A stretch of 64,000 nucleotides of DNA from an uncultured Burkholderiales bacterium (GCA_903838355.1 CAILYC010000059.1:1-64000), one strand, 5' to 3'. Shown: positions 1-7,890, counted from the stretch's first letter. Numbers and translations are program-made. The notes: generated by a model not told the origin, from the sequence alone.

Positions 1-57
1 GCAAACTTGGATCAAATTCTTTGCCAAATCAACGCCAACTCGAGTAACATTTAACAT
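1..57 (-). CDS. IS110-family transposase, 5' end only (cut by window edge)
   Basis: Reading the minus strand from the ATG at 57 gives 19 residues, MLNVTRVGVDLAKNLIQVC, before the sequence ends. The block RVGVDLAKN is the usual start of IS110-family transposases, and its Asp is the first acidic residue of their RuvC-like DEDD site. A purine-rich ribosome-binding site (AAGGGGGA) lies just upstream at about 62-70, supporting the start. These enzymes move circular intermediates, in studied members guided by a bridge RNA. The rest of the gene, including the Tnp_IS116 domain, is outside the window. The fragment is short, so family assignment rests on the conserved N-terminal block alone. Confidence 0.75.
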   Translation of the reverse strand, partial: MLNVTRVGVDLAKNLIQVC

Positions 58-143
58 GGGATCCCCCTTTAAAAGTTTTAGATTGAATGTTTAACAACCC
101 AATCTTGGCACATTGATGCCGTTACAGTAAAGTGGGGAGTCCC
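58..143 (-). mobile_element. Probable left end of the IS110-family element
   Basis: This is the non-coding stretch between the transposase start and the exonuclease gene. On the minus strand it begins near a GGACTCCCC-type sequence (134-142), which resembles IS110/IS1111 ends. The boundary at about 143 is inferred, because the other end of the element is not visible. With fewer than 90 bases upstream of the transposase there is little room for a left-end bridge RNA, which fits the IS1111 subgroup better. Confidence 0.4.
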
Positions 144-206
144 TTCTTATTTGATATTGACTAAAATTTAAAGTGTTACATTCAAATGATTCAATATGGA
201 GTGATT

Positions 207-1682
207 ATGTCTCACGAAAAAAACAATCATCGCTTGAACTTGGCCATAATCGCTGCTCATGCTGTGAAAAATCGTGGATTGAGGGCTGAAATATCTGAGC
301 AGGCGATGCAGCAAGTGGAGTCGATACGCGAGCCAAAAATAGATATCAAGGGCAACGTTCGAGACCAACGCCACCTTCTGTGGTGCAGCATTGACAACAA
401 TGATTCCATGGACCTGGATCAATTGACGGTGAGCTTTACAGATAACGCTCAGCAAGTTCACATTTTGGTTGCAATTGCTGATGTTGACTCATTGGTTAAA
501 AAGAACTCGGCCATTGATGAGCAAGCACAAGCCAATACCACCACGGTGTATACATCTGCTCGAGTTTTTTCCATGTTACCGGAAAAGTTATCACATGGTT
601 TCACTTCTTTGAACCCTGGTGTTGACAGGATGGCACTGGTTTGTGAAATGACATTTGATGCGCAAGGTCAATTGCAAGGCGCAGATATTTACCAATCCTG
701 TGTTCATAATCATTGCAAGTTGGCGTACGACGCTGTGTCCGATTGGTTGGAGGGTAAAGGAAAGTTGCCCTTGGTTGCTCAAAGTGTTCCAGGGATTGAA
801 GAGCAATTGAAGGCACAAGACGCATTGGCTCAAAAGTTAAAACATCTGAGGCACTTGCAAGGTTCCTTGGAATTTGAAACATTTCAACCGATTGCACAGT
901 TTGATGGGGAGGAACTGACCAGTTTGGTCTTGCAGCCACATAACCGCGCAAGGCAGTTGATCGAAGAATTCATGATTGCTGCCAATGGTTGCACCTCCAG
1001 GTTCCTTGCTGCGCACCAAGGTGCTTCACTGAGGAGAGTCGTCAGGTCTCCAGAGAAGTGGATGCGGATTGTCGATTTGGCGCATCACTATGGCACCACT
1101 TTGCCCAGTGAGCCCAATTCAAAGGCATTGCAACTATTTTTAGCAGATCAGCGGAAAAAAGACCCCCTTCGTTTCCCCGATTTATCTTTGATCATTGTGA
1201 AGTTGATGGGGCGAGGTGAATACGTGGTGGAGCGACACGATCAAGAAGCGATCGGACATTTTGGCCTGGCCGTCAAGGACTACACCCATTCAACTGCACC
1301 AAATAGGCGCTATCCAGATTTGATCACACTGAGACAAATCAAAGCGATTTTGAATCATGAGCCATCGCCTTATTCATTGCGTGAGTTGGAAGATTTGGCC
1401 CAACATTGCTCTCGCCAAGAGGATGCTGCGCAAAAAGCCGAGAGGCAAATGCGCAAATCCGATGCGGCCATGCTTCTGTACTCAAGGGTAGGCCAATACT
1501 TCGATGGCTTGATCACTGGGGTCAATGACAAGGGATCTTGGGTGAGGATTTTTTCGCCACCTGCAGAAGGTCGCCTAATTGGAGAACTTCCTTTGATACG
1601 TATTGGTCAAAAGGTTCGCGTGAAACTGATTTCTACCAATGTTGAAAAAGGGTTCATTGATTTTGTCATAACGCGAGGATAA
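207..1682 (+). CDS. RNB-domain exoribonuclease (RNase II/R family)
   Basis: A predicted 3'-5' exoribonuclease of 491 residues. The RNB catalytic motif is visible at residues 63-73 (DNNDSMDLDQL), where Asp residues bind Mg2+. Further conserved blocks are LIEEFMIAAN and, late in the domain, STAPNRRYPDL. The C-terminus (GLITGVNDKGSWVRIFSPP) looks like an S1-type RNA-binding barrel. It is shorter than E. coli RNase II (644) or RNase R (813) and lacks most of the N-terminal cold-shock domains, as in the small RNB proteins of Burkholderiales. I chose ATG 207 over the ATG at 186 because GGAG lies five bases upstream and the extra seven residues look non-conserved. The gene sits about 60 bases from the inferred IS end and converges on the GlcG-like gene. 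Confidence 0.85.
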   Translation: MSHEKNNHRLNLAIIAAHAVKNRGLRAEISEQAMQQVESIREPKIDIKGNVRDQRHLLWCSIDNNDSMDLDQLTVSFTDNAQQVHILVAIADVDSLVKKNSAIDEQAQANTTTVYTSARVFSMLPEKLSHGFTSLNPGVDRMALVCEMTFDAQGQLQGADIYQSCVHNHCKLAYDAVSDWLEGKGKLPLVAQSVPGIEEQLKAQDALAQKLKHLRHLQGSLEFETFQPIAQFDGEELTSLVLQPHNRARQLIEEFMIAANGCTSRFLAAHQGASLRRVVRSPEKWMRIVDLAHHYGTTLPSEPNSKALQLFLADQRKKDPLRFPDLSLIIVKLMGRGEYVVERHDQEAIGHFGLAVKDYTHSTAPNRRYPDLITLRQIKAILNHEPSPYSLRELEDLAQHCSRQEDAAQKAERQMRKSDAAMLLYSRVGQYFDGLITGVNDKGSWVRIFSPPAEGRLIGELPLIRIGQKVRVKLISTNVEKGFIDFVITRG

Positions 1683-1743
1683 CACCTGTTGCTTGTTGCC
1701 TTTGCCTTTGGGTCAAAACGATTGATACGTTCACACCCAATAC

Positions 1744-2268
1744 TTACAACGTGTTACTGCTGATCCCGGCTTTTTTGTAGAGATCTTCGATATGTTGTTT
1801 GACTTCCAGCGGAGTGCTATCGTTTTGGGGTCTGTGCGCCCATCCAGTTTTTTCTCGTGCATATATGGCCATGATTTCGTCTTGGTCAGATGTTCCTCCG
1901 CTCACACCGTATGCGCCAACCATTTCATCTCCTTTGAAAATTGGGGCGCAACCTCCGGAGACCACTACTTTACCACCCGTAAAAATGGAGGCATTGATGA
2001 GCATCTGTGGGTTGCGTTCCTTGAACCATTGTTGAATGGTCAACCCATCCGGAAATCGTGGGCTCATGGACCTGAATGCGGCGACGGTAAAAGCTTTGCT
2101 GTGTGCTATGTCTGGGGTGATGAAGCCAGCATCGTCCATTCTTTCCATGGCCAACAAATGACCTTCTGCATTGACAACGGCAATGGCCACAGGGACGTGC
2201 ATTTCAGTGGCTTTTTCGCACACGGATTGAATGAAAACCCTGCATTCAGCAATTTTTAATTTAGACAT
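1744..2268 (-). CDS. GlcG/HbpS-family protein (DUF336)
   Basis: A 174-residue protein of the GlcG/HbpS family, small alpha/beta proteins linked to heme or cobalamin binding, or found beside catabolic genes without a proven reaction. Family features include VAIAVVNAEGHLLAMERMD near the N-terminus, the central SKAFTVAAFR block, and the glycine-rich GGKVVVSGGCAPIF and VGAYGVSGG segments. The ATG at 2268 gives the normal family start (MSKLKIAE). A longer in-frame extension to 2505 would overlap the divergent receptor gene and is rejected. GlcG-like genes often sit beside Bug receptor genes, as here. The actual substrate is unknown. Confidence 0.8.
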   Translation of the reverse strand: MSKLKIAECRVFIQSVCEKATEMHVPVAIAVVNAEGHLLAMERMDDAGFITPDIAHSKAFTVAAFRSMSPRFPDGLTIQQWFKERNPQMLINASIFTGGKVVVSGGCAPIFKGDEMVGAYGVSGGTSDQDEIMAIYAREKTGWAHRPQNDSTPLEVKQHIEDLYKKAGISSNTL

Positions 2269-2332
2269 TACAAGTTCTTTAAAGACATAATAAAACAATT
2301 GTTCAACCATTTTAAAGCGAAAGCATATTCTC

Positions 2333-3310
2333 ATGAAAAGCACTAAATTAAACTGCGCATTGATTTTTTTGACTTGTTCACTGCTGGGACAAACCTTGTT
2401 TGCCATGGAGGATGAATATCCCATCAAACCGATACGACTGGTGGTTGGTTTTCCCAGTGGAAGCTCGGCCGATGTTGCTGCCAGGATTGCCTCAAAGAAA
2501 GCCACAGAGATCTTAGGTCAAAGCGTCGTGGTGGAGAATAAGCCTGGTGCTAGCAGCAATATTGCAACAGAGGCCGTGGTCAGGGCTCAAGGCGATGGGT
2601 ATACCTTGTTATTAGGTACTGTGGCCAATACCATTAATGCAGGTATGGGGAAAACTTTGCCATTTAATTTTTCGACAGATTTATCGCCTGTTGTTTTGTT
2701 AACGAGTCTACCCAATATTTTAGTGGTCCATCCTTCAATTGGAGTATCGAGTGTTCAAGAGTTAATTTCTTTGGCTCAAAAAAAACCAAATGAATTGAAC
2801 TACGCCTCCTCTGGTAACGGGACGTCACCGCACCTGTCGGGTGAGCTGTTCAATCAAATTGCAAATATTAAATTGAGTCACGTCCCTTATAAAGGAAGCT
2901 CGCAAGCCATCACCGACGTTCTCTCAGGGCTGGTTCCCATCATGTTTTCTCCCGCCTCGACTGCATTGCCCTACCTGAGCAATGGCAGCTTAAAGGCATT
3001 GGCGGTAACCACCGCAAAAAGAAGTTCAATTGTGCCCAAGCTTCCCACATTGTCAGAGTCTGGTTTATCCTCTTACGACACTTCAGTTTGGTTTGGAATT
3101 TTGGCCCCCGTTAGCACAAACAAAAGAACCTTGGATAAACTGAATACAAGTTTTAATCAAGTACTCCAATCACAAGAGGTAAAAGCACTTTTGTTATCAC
3201 AAGGCATGGACGCGATAGGAGGGAGTAAAGATGAGATGGCCAAATACATTTCTCAAGAAACAGATAAATGGTTAAAGCTGATTAAATCTTCTGGGGCCTC
3301 CATGGAGTGA
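2333..3310 (+). CDS. Bug-family (TctC) tripartite tricarboxylate transporter receptor
   Basis: A periplasmic solute-binding protein of 325 residues. The first ~24 residues form a signal peptide ending at LGQTLFA. The mature part begins with the Bug signature YPIKPIRLVVGFPSGSSADV, which includes the P-x-G-S-x-A-D ligand loop that binds carboxylates. NYASSGNGTSPHLSGELF and VPYKGSS are further family blocks. Bug proteins deliver organic acids or related carboxylates to TctAB membrane proteins, but no tctA or tctB is present in this window, so it is an orphan receptor. It is divergent from the GlcG-like gene, with 64 bases between the start codons. The ligand cannot be inferred. Confidence 0.9.
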   Translation: MKSTKLNCALIFLTCSLLGQTLFAMEDEYPIKPIRLVVGFPSGSSADVAARIASKKATEILGQSVVVENKPGASSNIATEAVVRAQGDGYTLLLGTVANTINAGMGKTLPFNFSTDLSPVVLLTSLPNILVVHPSIGVSSVQELISLAQKKPNELNYASSGNGTSPHLSGELFNQIANIKLSHVPYKGSSQAITDVLSGLVPIMFSPASTALPYLSNGSLKALAVTTAKRSSIVPKLPTLSESGLSSYDTSVWFGILAPVSTNKRTLDKLNTSFNQVLQSQEVKALLLSQGMDAIGGSKDEMAKYISQETDKWLKLIKSSGASME

Positions 3311-3483
3311 TTCTTGATGCTTGCTGTCCTTGGTGAAGATTCACTTTGAAGTGTTTGCCGTAAAAAAAGCTTTTTGTACAGAACAAATTTTGGTGAAATT
3401 GGACGATGTAGTCGGAGTTTGGGGTGTTTTCGGAATAAATTAATGTATAGTGTTTCTATAAATCATTTAATGGGTTTTGCTCA

Positions 3484-4140
3484 ATGACCATCAATTTTTC
3501 TGAAAAAGGCCTTGCTCTGATAGAGCTCTATAAAAAAATGGCTCATGAGGGGTATGAGACTAGGGATGGTAACTATATTGAAAACGCTTTTTCCGATTTT
3601 GAGCTTCAACATTATCGAATACAACTCAAAACCATTATTTCTTTCTTTGAAACGAAGTCGATACTTGACTACGGTTCAGGTGGGTCAAATTGGAATTTAA
3701 AAGGTTTTCACGATGATGGTCAAAGTGCAAAAGAATACTTCAATTTAGAAGCCGTCAAAAAATACGATCCTGCCAGGGGCTTGGATGAAAGAACTAGGGT
3801 TGATGCAGTCATCTGTTTCGATGTGCTTGAGCATATACATATCTTGGATGTCAACAAAGTGATTCGTGATTTGTTTGATCATGCCGATAAATTATTGGTC
3901 ATTAACGTGGCTTGTTATTCCGCAGCGGCACTTTTGCCCAACGGTGAAAATGCTCACATCACGGTTAGACAACCCTTGTGGTGGAAAGGTGTTGTTGATT
4001 CCATATCAATTGATTATCCGCATGTGTTTGTTTATCTCATGTGTTCAATAGGCTGGCGAAACACAAATTCTTTTTCTATTTGGAGTTCAGACGAATGGCG
4101 TGAGCATCCTGGTTTTGAAGTCAAAGACAGTTTTTATTGA
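3484..4140 (+). CDS. Class I SAM-dependent methyltransferase-like protein
   Basis: A 218-residue protein with a Rossmann methyltransferase pattern. Motif I is ILDYGSGGSNW (residues 60-70), and the later acidic/His block VDAVICFDVLEHI (106-118) is typical of methyltransferase family 11/23. After residue 140 the sequence is not typical (ENAHITVRQPLWWKGV). There is no transmembrane segment. The gene is strongly AT-rich compared with the housekeeping genes downstream, which suggests acquisition. It converges on the sialyltransferase-like gene and lies 1.4 kb from flagellin, so methylation of a surface or flagellar glycan is a reasonable guess. The substrate is unproven. Such genes are common in polysaccharide loci. 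Confidence 0.65.
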   Translation: MTINFSEKGLALIELYKKMAHEGYETRDGNYIENAFSDFELQHYRIQLKTIISFFETKSILDYGSGGSNWNLKGFHDDGQSAKEYFNLEAVKKYDPARGLDERTRVDAVICFDVLEHIHILDVNKVIRDLFDHADKLLVINVACYSAAALLPNGENAHITVRQPLWWKGVVDSISIDYPHVFVYLMCSIGWRNTNSFSIWSSDEWREHPGFEVKDSFY

Positions 4141-4184
4141 CTCAGACACTTGCGTTCGTGAATAGTAACTGTCATTTATGCAAG

Positions 4185-5177
4185 TCAGATTTTGATGACC
4201 TCTTTTAAATCAATATGTTTGAAACATTCAGGCTTTACTAGTATCTTCAAGTAATGAAGTGCAGAAGAACTTCCAATCACCATGTATTTTTCAAACCCCA
4301 AAAGAGCTGGCTCCAGATTTTTATCTAAATTTTTTGGAAAAACTAGACGTTCAAAAAATTGACCGTGTTTTTCAAATCGTTCGAACATCAAAGAAAACAC
4401 ATGATTGGTGCGCTTTAAATCGGCATCCTGGGGGTGAGTTTTTAAAACAACCTTAAAGCCTGTCTTTTGAGCGCCCTTGGTCTCGTTTTCAATCAGATCC
4501 AATAGATTATGAATGGCCAAGTGCCAATGCTCTTCGAAAGCGAGGACAATTTGCACAATTGGCGGCATGATCACCAAAATGGTTTTTTTGAAATGAATTT
4601 CTCGTTCTTGTGGCAGATCGATCATGAAGTGATGTTTGTTTTTTACACCATCAAATGCATTTTGAGTTAGGCAATAGGATTTATTATATTTTGGGTGATC
4701 AAAATCGTAGTAGTAGTTAACGATTTTATTGATGTTTAAAATCATTGATTTTGAAATTCCAAGCAAATGATACAAATTTTCTTGTTCTAGTAGGGCGTCT
4801 AATTTCTCCGCATCTACATCTGAATCATTAATAATGTGATTTATTTTTGTGCGTGAAAATACTCCTTCTTCAAGGTATGAATAGCTACTCACTTGGTCGG
4901 TAAATTTTATTATTTTTCCCATTAAAAAGGCAGTATGGGGCAGATGCAAATGAAGCGGTTTTTGTCCGACGTTAAAGATGTCAGCAATCATCTTAAAGAA
5001 CTGGACAGTTTTTTCAATGTCCCAAACCCCATCGTCTACGATTTGGATTGTGCCAGGGTGATGGATGCCACGTCCTCCAATCTCGCAATAAAACGCTTTT
5101 TTCTCTTGATCAATGATCAATTTTGTTAAGGTATATGTGATCGGACTGTGATAATAAAAGACGTCAAATTCTTGCAT
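4185..5177 (-). CDS. Sialyltransferase-like glycosyltransferase
   Basis: A 330-residue protein with no close named family that I can assign by eye. It carries, in order and at suitable spacing, the three short motifs shared by bacterial sialyltransferases of GT38, GT52 and GT80 type: an acidic-acidic-Gly motif (EEG, residues 103-105), the His-Pro motif in KTHPQD (248-249), and a Ser-Ser motif in IGSSSALHYL (303-305). In known enzymes these provide the general base and the CMP-sugar contacts. The first ~80 residues could form the acceptor half of a GT-B fold. No signal peptide or membrane helix is seen. The gene is AT-rich and sits between a methyltransferase gene and flagellin, so transfer of a nonulosonic acid to flagellin or a surface glycan is inferred, not shown. 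Confidence 0.55.
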   Translation of the reverse strand: MQEFDVFYYHSPITYTLTKLIIDQEKKAFYCEIGGRGIHHPGTIQIVDDGVWDIEKTVQFFKMIADIFNVGQKPLHLHLPHTAFLMGKIIKFTDQVSSYSYLEEGVFSRTKINHIINDSDVDAEKLDALLEQENLYHLLGISKSMILNINKIVNYYYDFDHPKYNKSYCLTQNAFDGVKNKHHFMIDLPQEREIHFKKTILVIMPPIVQIVLAFEEHWHLAIHNLLDLIENETKGAQKTGFKVVLKTHPQDADLKRTNHVFSLMFERFEKHGQFFERLVFPKNLDKNLEPALLGFEKYMVIGSSSALHYLKILVKPECFKHIDLKEVIKI

Positions 5178-5451
5178 TGGAAAAATAATCTTTACTTTTG
5201 TAAAAATGCATGTTACTAATCAGAGGTTTCTTAATGACAAATTAGTGTAAATTTTAGTTAAGAACTTTATTTTTTCATTTGCTAACTCAAAACTGTATTG
5301 ACCATGGGTTCGATAGCCTTAATGCTAAAAAGCCTGTCCTTTTGGTGTGATCCCTTGTCTTTGAGAGAATTTTGTTACTGCTCGTTTCATCTATTACTGT
5401 GGTTTGAGTTCATTGAAGTCGTGATAATCAGCATTAATGGAACCGCGACTG

Positions 5452-5477
5452 AATTGAGATGAATCTCAATTTTTTTT
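5452..5477 (+). terminator. Intrinsic terminator upstream of flagellin
   Basis: An 8-bp perfect stem (AATTGAGA, 5452-5459, with TCTCAATT, 5464-5471) closes a TGAA tetraloop and runs directly into eight T residues (5470-5477). The T tract is on the plus strand only, so it terminates plus-strand transcription before the flagellin promoter. What transcript it ends is unclear. Confidence 0.7.
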
Positions 5478-5499
5478 AATTCCCAATAATCTTGAGGCT

Positions 5500-5527
5500 T
5501 AAATAAGGCTTAATCTGTTTTCGACAG
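5500..5527 (+). promoter_or_regulatory. Candidate sigma-28 (FliA) promoter of flagellin
   Basis: TAAA at 5500-5503 and TTCGACAG at 5520-5527 are separated by 16 bases. This resembles the FliA consensus TAAA-N15-GCCGATAA, with the CGA core kept but the other -10 positions and the spacer imperfect. It lies between the upstream terminator and the flagellin start, where a flagellin promoter is expected. Confidence 0.4.
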
Positions 5528-5582
5528 AAATACCCTGAACTTTAGCCTCGTTACTGTTGATTTCAACACCGAGGAGTCACAA

Positions 5583-7691
5583 TTGCTCAGCATTTATACC
5601 AATATGGATGCTTTGACCGCTCAAACTGCGATGGTCTCTTCAACCAAGTCCATTTCTGCATCAATGCAGCGTTTGTCAACCGGTCAACAAATCAACAGTG
5701 CGGCGGACAACGCTGCAGGCATTGCAATTTATAACAGTATGAATGCTCAAATCATGAGCTATGCAACGGCGCTCAACAATGTTCACCAAGTCGTGGGTAT
5801 GAACAATCAAGCAGGTAGCGATCTTCAAAATATCAATAATATTTTGATGACCATGAAGAATTTGGCCCTGTCATCGGCTTCTGGTACGAGTTCATCAATT
5901 GCGCGCACAAGCAATCAAACGCTTTACACACAATATCGTGCACAAATTGACGCAATTGCCAATGCTTCCAATTTCAATAGTAACAATTTGCTCAATGGGT
6001 CTTTGGGAACAGCCAATTTCCAAGTCGGCATAAATGCCGGCAATGTTTTCACAGAGACCTTCCCCAACGCCTTGTCATCCAATTTGGGAGTCATTGCCCC
6101 TATTGGTTTGAGTTCTTTTGGATCATCCGTCAATCCTTTGGTCTCGGGGGATTTGCTCATCAATGGGGTGACCGTTCCCGGCTCACAAGCCTCGAGCGAC
6201 ACGCTTTCATCTGCGTCGAATTCGGGTTCTGCCATCGCCAAAGCCACCGCCATCAATTCCGTCAGTTCAACAAGTGGTGTTTCCGCCTCTGTGGGTACGA
6301 ACTTGGTTTCCGGCACCTCTGTGAGCAACAGCAGTGGTGCGGCCTCTGGCACATTGACCATCAATGGGCTTGCCATTTCGGTGTCGCAATCTGTGGCAAG
6401 CACCCTGTCGGCTAACCGCACATCAATTGTGGCCGCCATCAATGCCAGCAAAGGTGCAACGGGAGTGACAGCCATTGATACTGGGGACTCAACGCATGGG
6501 ATTGACTTGCAGTCCAATGACGGCAGAAATATTACCATTGCCTTCGACTCAAATTTAAGTTCAGCCAACACGGGCTTAGCGGCTGCAGGAACTTACTCGG
6601 GAAGTTTGACACTCAGAAGCACCAATTCAAACCCCATTGTTTTAAGCAGTTCATCAAGCGGTAACATGTCCAATGTTGGTTTAAATGCAGGAACCTACTC
6701 TTCCTCATCTGCAATGTACTCCACAATGAAGCGAGCAGGCTCTGTAGTCGCACCCCTCACGATGAGTGCAAATGATGTTGTGATCAATGGGCTAGCGGTG
6801 AGTGCACCTTTGGCAATTTCAGATACATCAACCCAAGCCACGACCACTTCTGCCACCAAAGCTTCAAGTGCCATTGCCATGGCCAGCGCCATCAATGCGG
6901 TTTCAAGTTCGACCCATGTCACAGCCGTGGCAAACCCCAATGTTGTGGTGGGGACAGGGTTTCAGGCTGGCAATGTTGACAGCATATACCTCAATGGCGT
7001 AACGATTGGGGTCAATTTATCCAGTACCTCAAGCATCAGCAATGTGGTCACTCTTTTCAATCAAAAAACAGGTCAAACTGGTGTGAGTGCCAGCAGCAAC
7101 GGCAGCGGTGTTTCATTGGTGGCCAGTGACGGTCGAACGATATCCATTGGGGCCAGCTATCAAGGGGCCGCCGTTGATGCAGCAACGCTTGGGATGTCAA
7201 ACTTGTTGGGTTCATCGGCTCCGATTGCTTCACCTGACACCACCATGTCCTTTATTTCCAATGTGACTTTGAGCTCACCTTCTGCTTTCACTGTGAGCAG
7301 TGGCAGCGCAGGCAATGGTAATTTCACGGCATTGGGGTTCAAAAATGGTACCTTCGGCGCATCCACAGAAATCGTGACCTTGGCCAAACAAGACATTTCA
7401 ACTCAGTCGGGTGCAAAAAATGCTTTGAATGTGATCAATGCTGCGATGACCTGGGTTTCCAATCAACAATCGGCGGTTGGTGGTGTGTTGAACGCCATGG
7501 ATTACCAAACCAGCTATTTGAGCAATACTCGTGACAACTTGACGGCGTCTGTCAGTAGCTTGGCAGGCACCGATTACGCACAGACCACAACTGAGTTGGC
7601 GAAATCTCAAATTATTCAACAAGCCGCAACGGCGATGTTGGCACAAGCCAATGTCAGCAGTCAATTGGTGTTGAGTTTGTTAAAGCATTAA
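5583..7691 (+). CDS. fliC: Flagellin, 702 residues with duplicated central domain
   Basis: The filament subunit of the flagellum. Residues 1-150 form the conserved D0/D1 N-terminal region (SIYTNMDALTAQTA, SASMQRLSTGQQINSAADN, FNSNNLLNGS), and residues ~605-702 the C-terminal D1/D0 region ending in QANVSSQLVLSLLKH. It is longer than common flagellins (about 270-500). The central region (~189-560) is Ser/Thr/Ala-rich and has a twofold repeat: INGVTV...SAIAKATAINSVSS (193-229) with INGLAV...SAIAMASAINAVSS (401-442), and TINGLAISV...SNDGRNITI (259-319) with YLNGVTIGV...ASDGRTISI (469-522), like Flagellin_IN modules. The start is a TTG at 5583: GAGGAG lies six bases upstream, and only this start gives the canonical N-terminus. 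No cysteine is present. It is an isolated flagellin gene; export genes are not nearby. Confidence 0.95.
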   Translation: MLSIYTNMDALTAQTAMVSSTKSISASMQRLSTGQQINSAADNAAGIAIYNSMNAQIMSYATALNNVHQVVGMNNQAGSDLQNINNILMTMKNLALSSASGTSSSIARTSNQTLYTQYRAQIDAIANASNFNSNNLLNGSLGTANFQVGINAGNVFTETFPNALSSNLGVIAPIGLSSFGSSVNPLVSGDLLINGVTVPGSQASSDTLSSASNSGSAIAKATAINSVSSTSGVSASVGTNLVSGTSVSNSSGAASGTLTINGLAISVSQSVASTLSANRTSIVAAINASKGATGVTAIDTGDSTHGIDLQSNDGRNITIAFDSNLSSANTGLAAAGTYSGSLTLRSTNSNPIVLSSSSSGNMSNVGLNAGTYSSSSAMYSTMKRAGSVVAPLTMSANDVVINGLAVSAPLAISDTSTQATTTSATKASSAIAMASAINAVSSSTHVTAVANPNVVVGTGFQAGNVDSIYLNGVTIGVNLSSTSSISNVVTLFNQKTGQTGVSASSNGSGVSLVASDGRTISIGASYQGAAVDAATLGMSNLLGSSAPIASPDTTMSFISNVTLSSPSAFTVSSGSAGNGNFTALGFKNGTFGASTEIVTLAKQDISTQSGAKNALNVINAAMTWVSNQQSAVGGVLNAMDYQTSYLSNTRDNLTASVSSLAGTDYAQTTTELAKSQIIQQAATAMLAQANVSSQLVLSLLKH

Positions 7692-7890
7692 ACCCTGTCA
7701 AGACCGGTTTGTGTGGGCAAATAAGTTTCTTAAATGGGTTAAACAACAGCCCTGTGTTGTGGCGTTTTAAATGGACCCACGATTCGCCTTGCCCGCCAGC
7801 CACCACCCAAAGTTTGGTAAGGTGAAGTCGTATCCCCCCAATTGGCACGACTTGACCGTCAAGGTGCTTTAAAACCACAATCTTGGCATT
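7692..7890. other. Intergenic region with two overlapping unassigned small ORFs
   Basis: Between flagellin and ispB there is an open frame on each strand. On the plus strand, 7771-7872 encodes 33 residues (MDPRFALPASHHPKFGKVKS...). On the minus strand, GTG 7878 to 7654 encodes 74 residues (VVPIGGIRLHLTKLWVVAGG...) and would lie 12 bases after the ispB stop codon. I recognise neither. Neither has a convincing ribosome-binding site. They cannot both be real genes, and possibly neither is. Confidence 0.2.
7743..7768 (+). terminator. Possible flagellin terminator
   Basis: ACAACA (7743-7748) can pair with TGTTGT (7755-7760) around a GCCCTG loop, followed by GGCGTTTT. The stem is AT-rich and the T run short, so this is a weak candidate 52 bases after the flagellin stop. 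Confidence 0.3.

Larger units (their letters stand above)
5178..5582. other. 405-base intergenic region between divergent glycosyltransferase and flagellin genes
   Basis: AT-rich non-coding DNA. It holds a strong plus-strand intrinsic terminator (5452-5477), a candidate flagellar sigma-28 promoter (5500-5527) and the flagellin ribosome-binding site GAGGAG (5571-5576). The terminator has no upstream plus-strand gene closer than the methyltransferase gene ending at 4140. No tRNA or protein-coding gene was found in the 270 bases before it. A TTGACC box near 5298 could be a -35 element, but its matching -10 is poor. Confidence 0.6.

Noticed and set aside
2269-2505. Extended N-terminus of the GlcG-like gene
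   Set aside because: It would overlap the divergent receptor coding region by over 170 bases, and family proteins start at MSKLK-like sequence (2268).
5924-6571. 215-residue minus-strand frame inside flagellin
   Set aside because: Antisense to the Ser/Ala-rich flagellin centre, which naturally lacks stops on the reverse strand.
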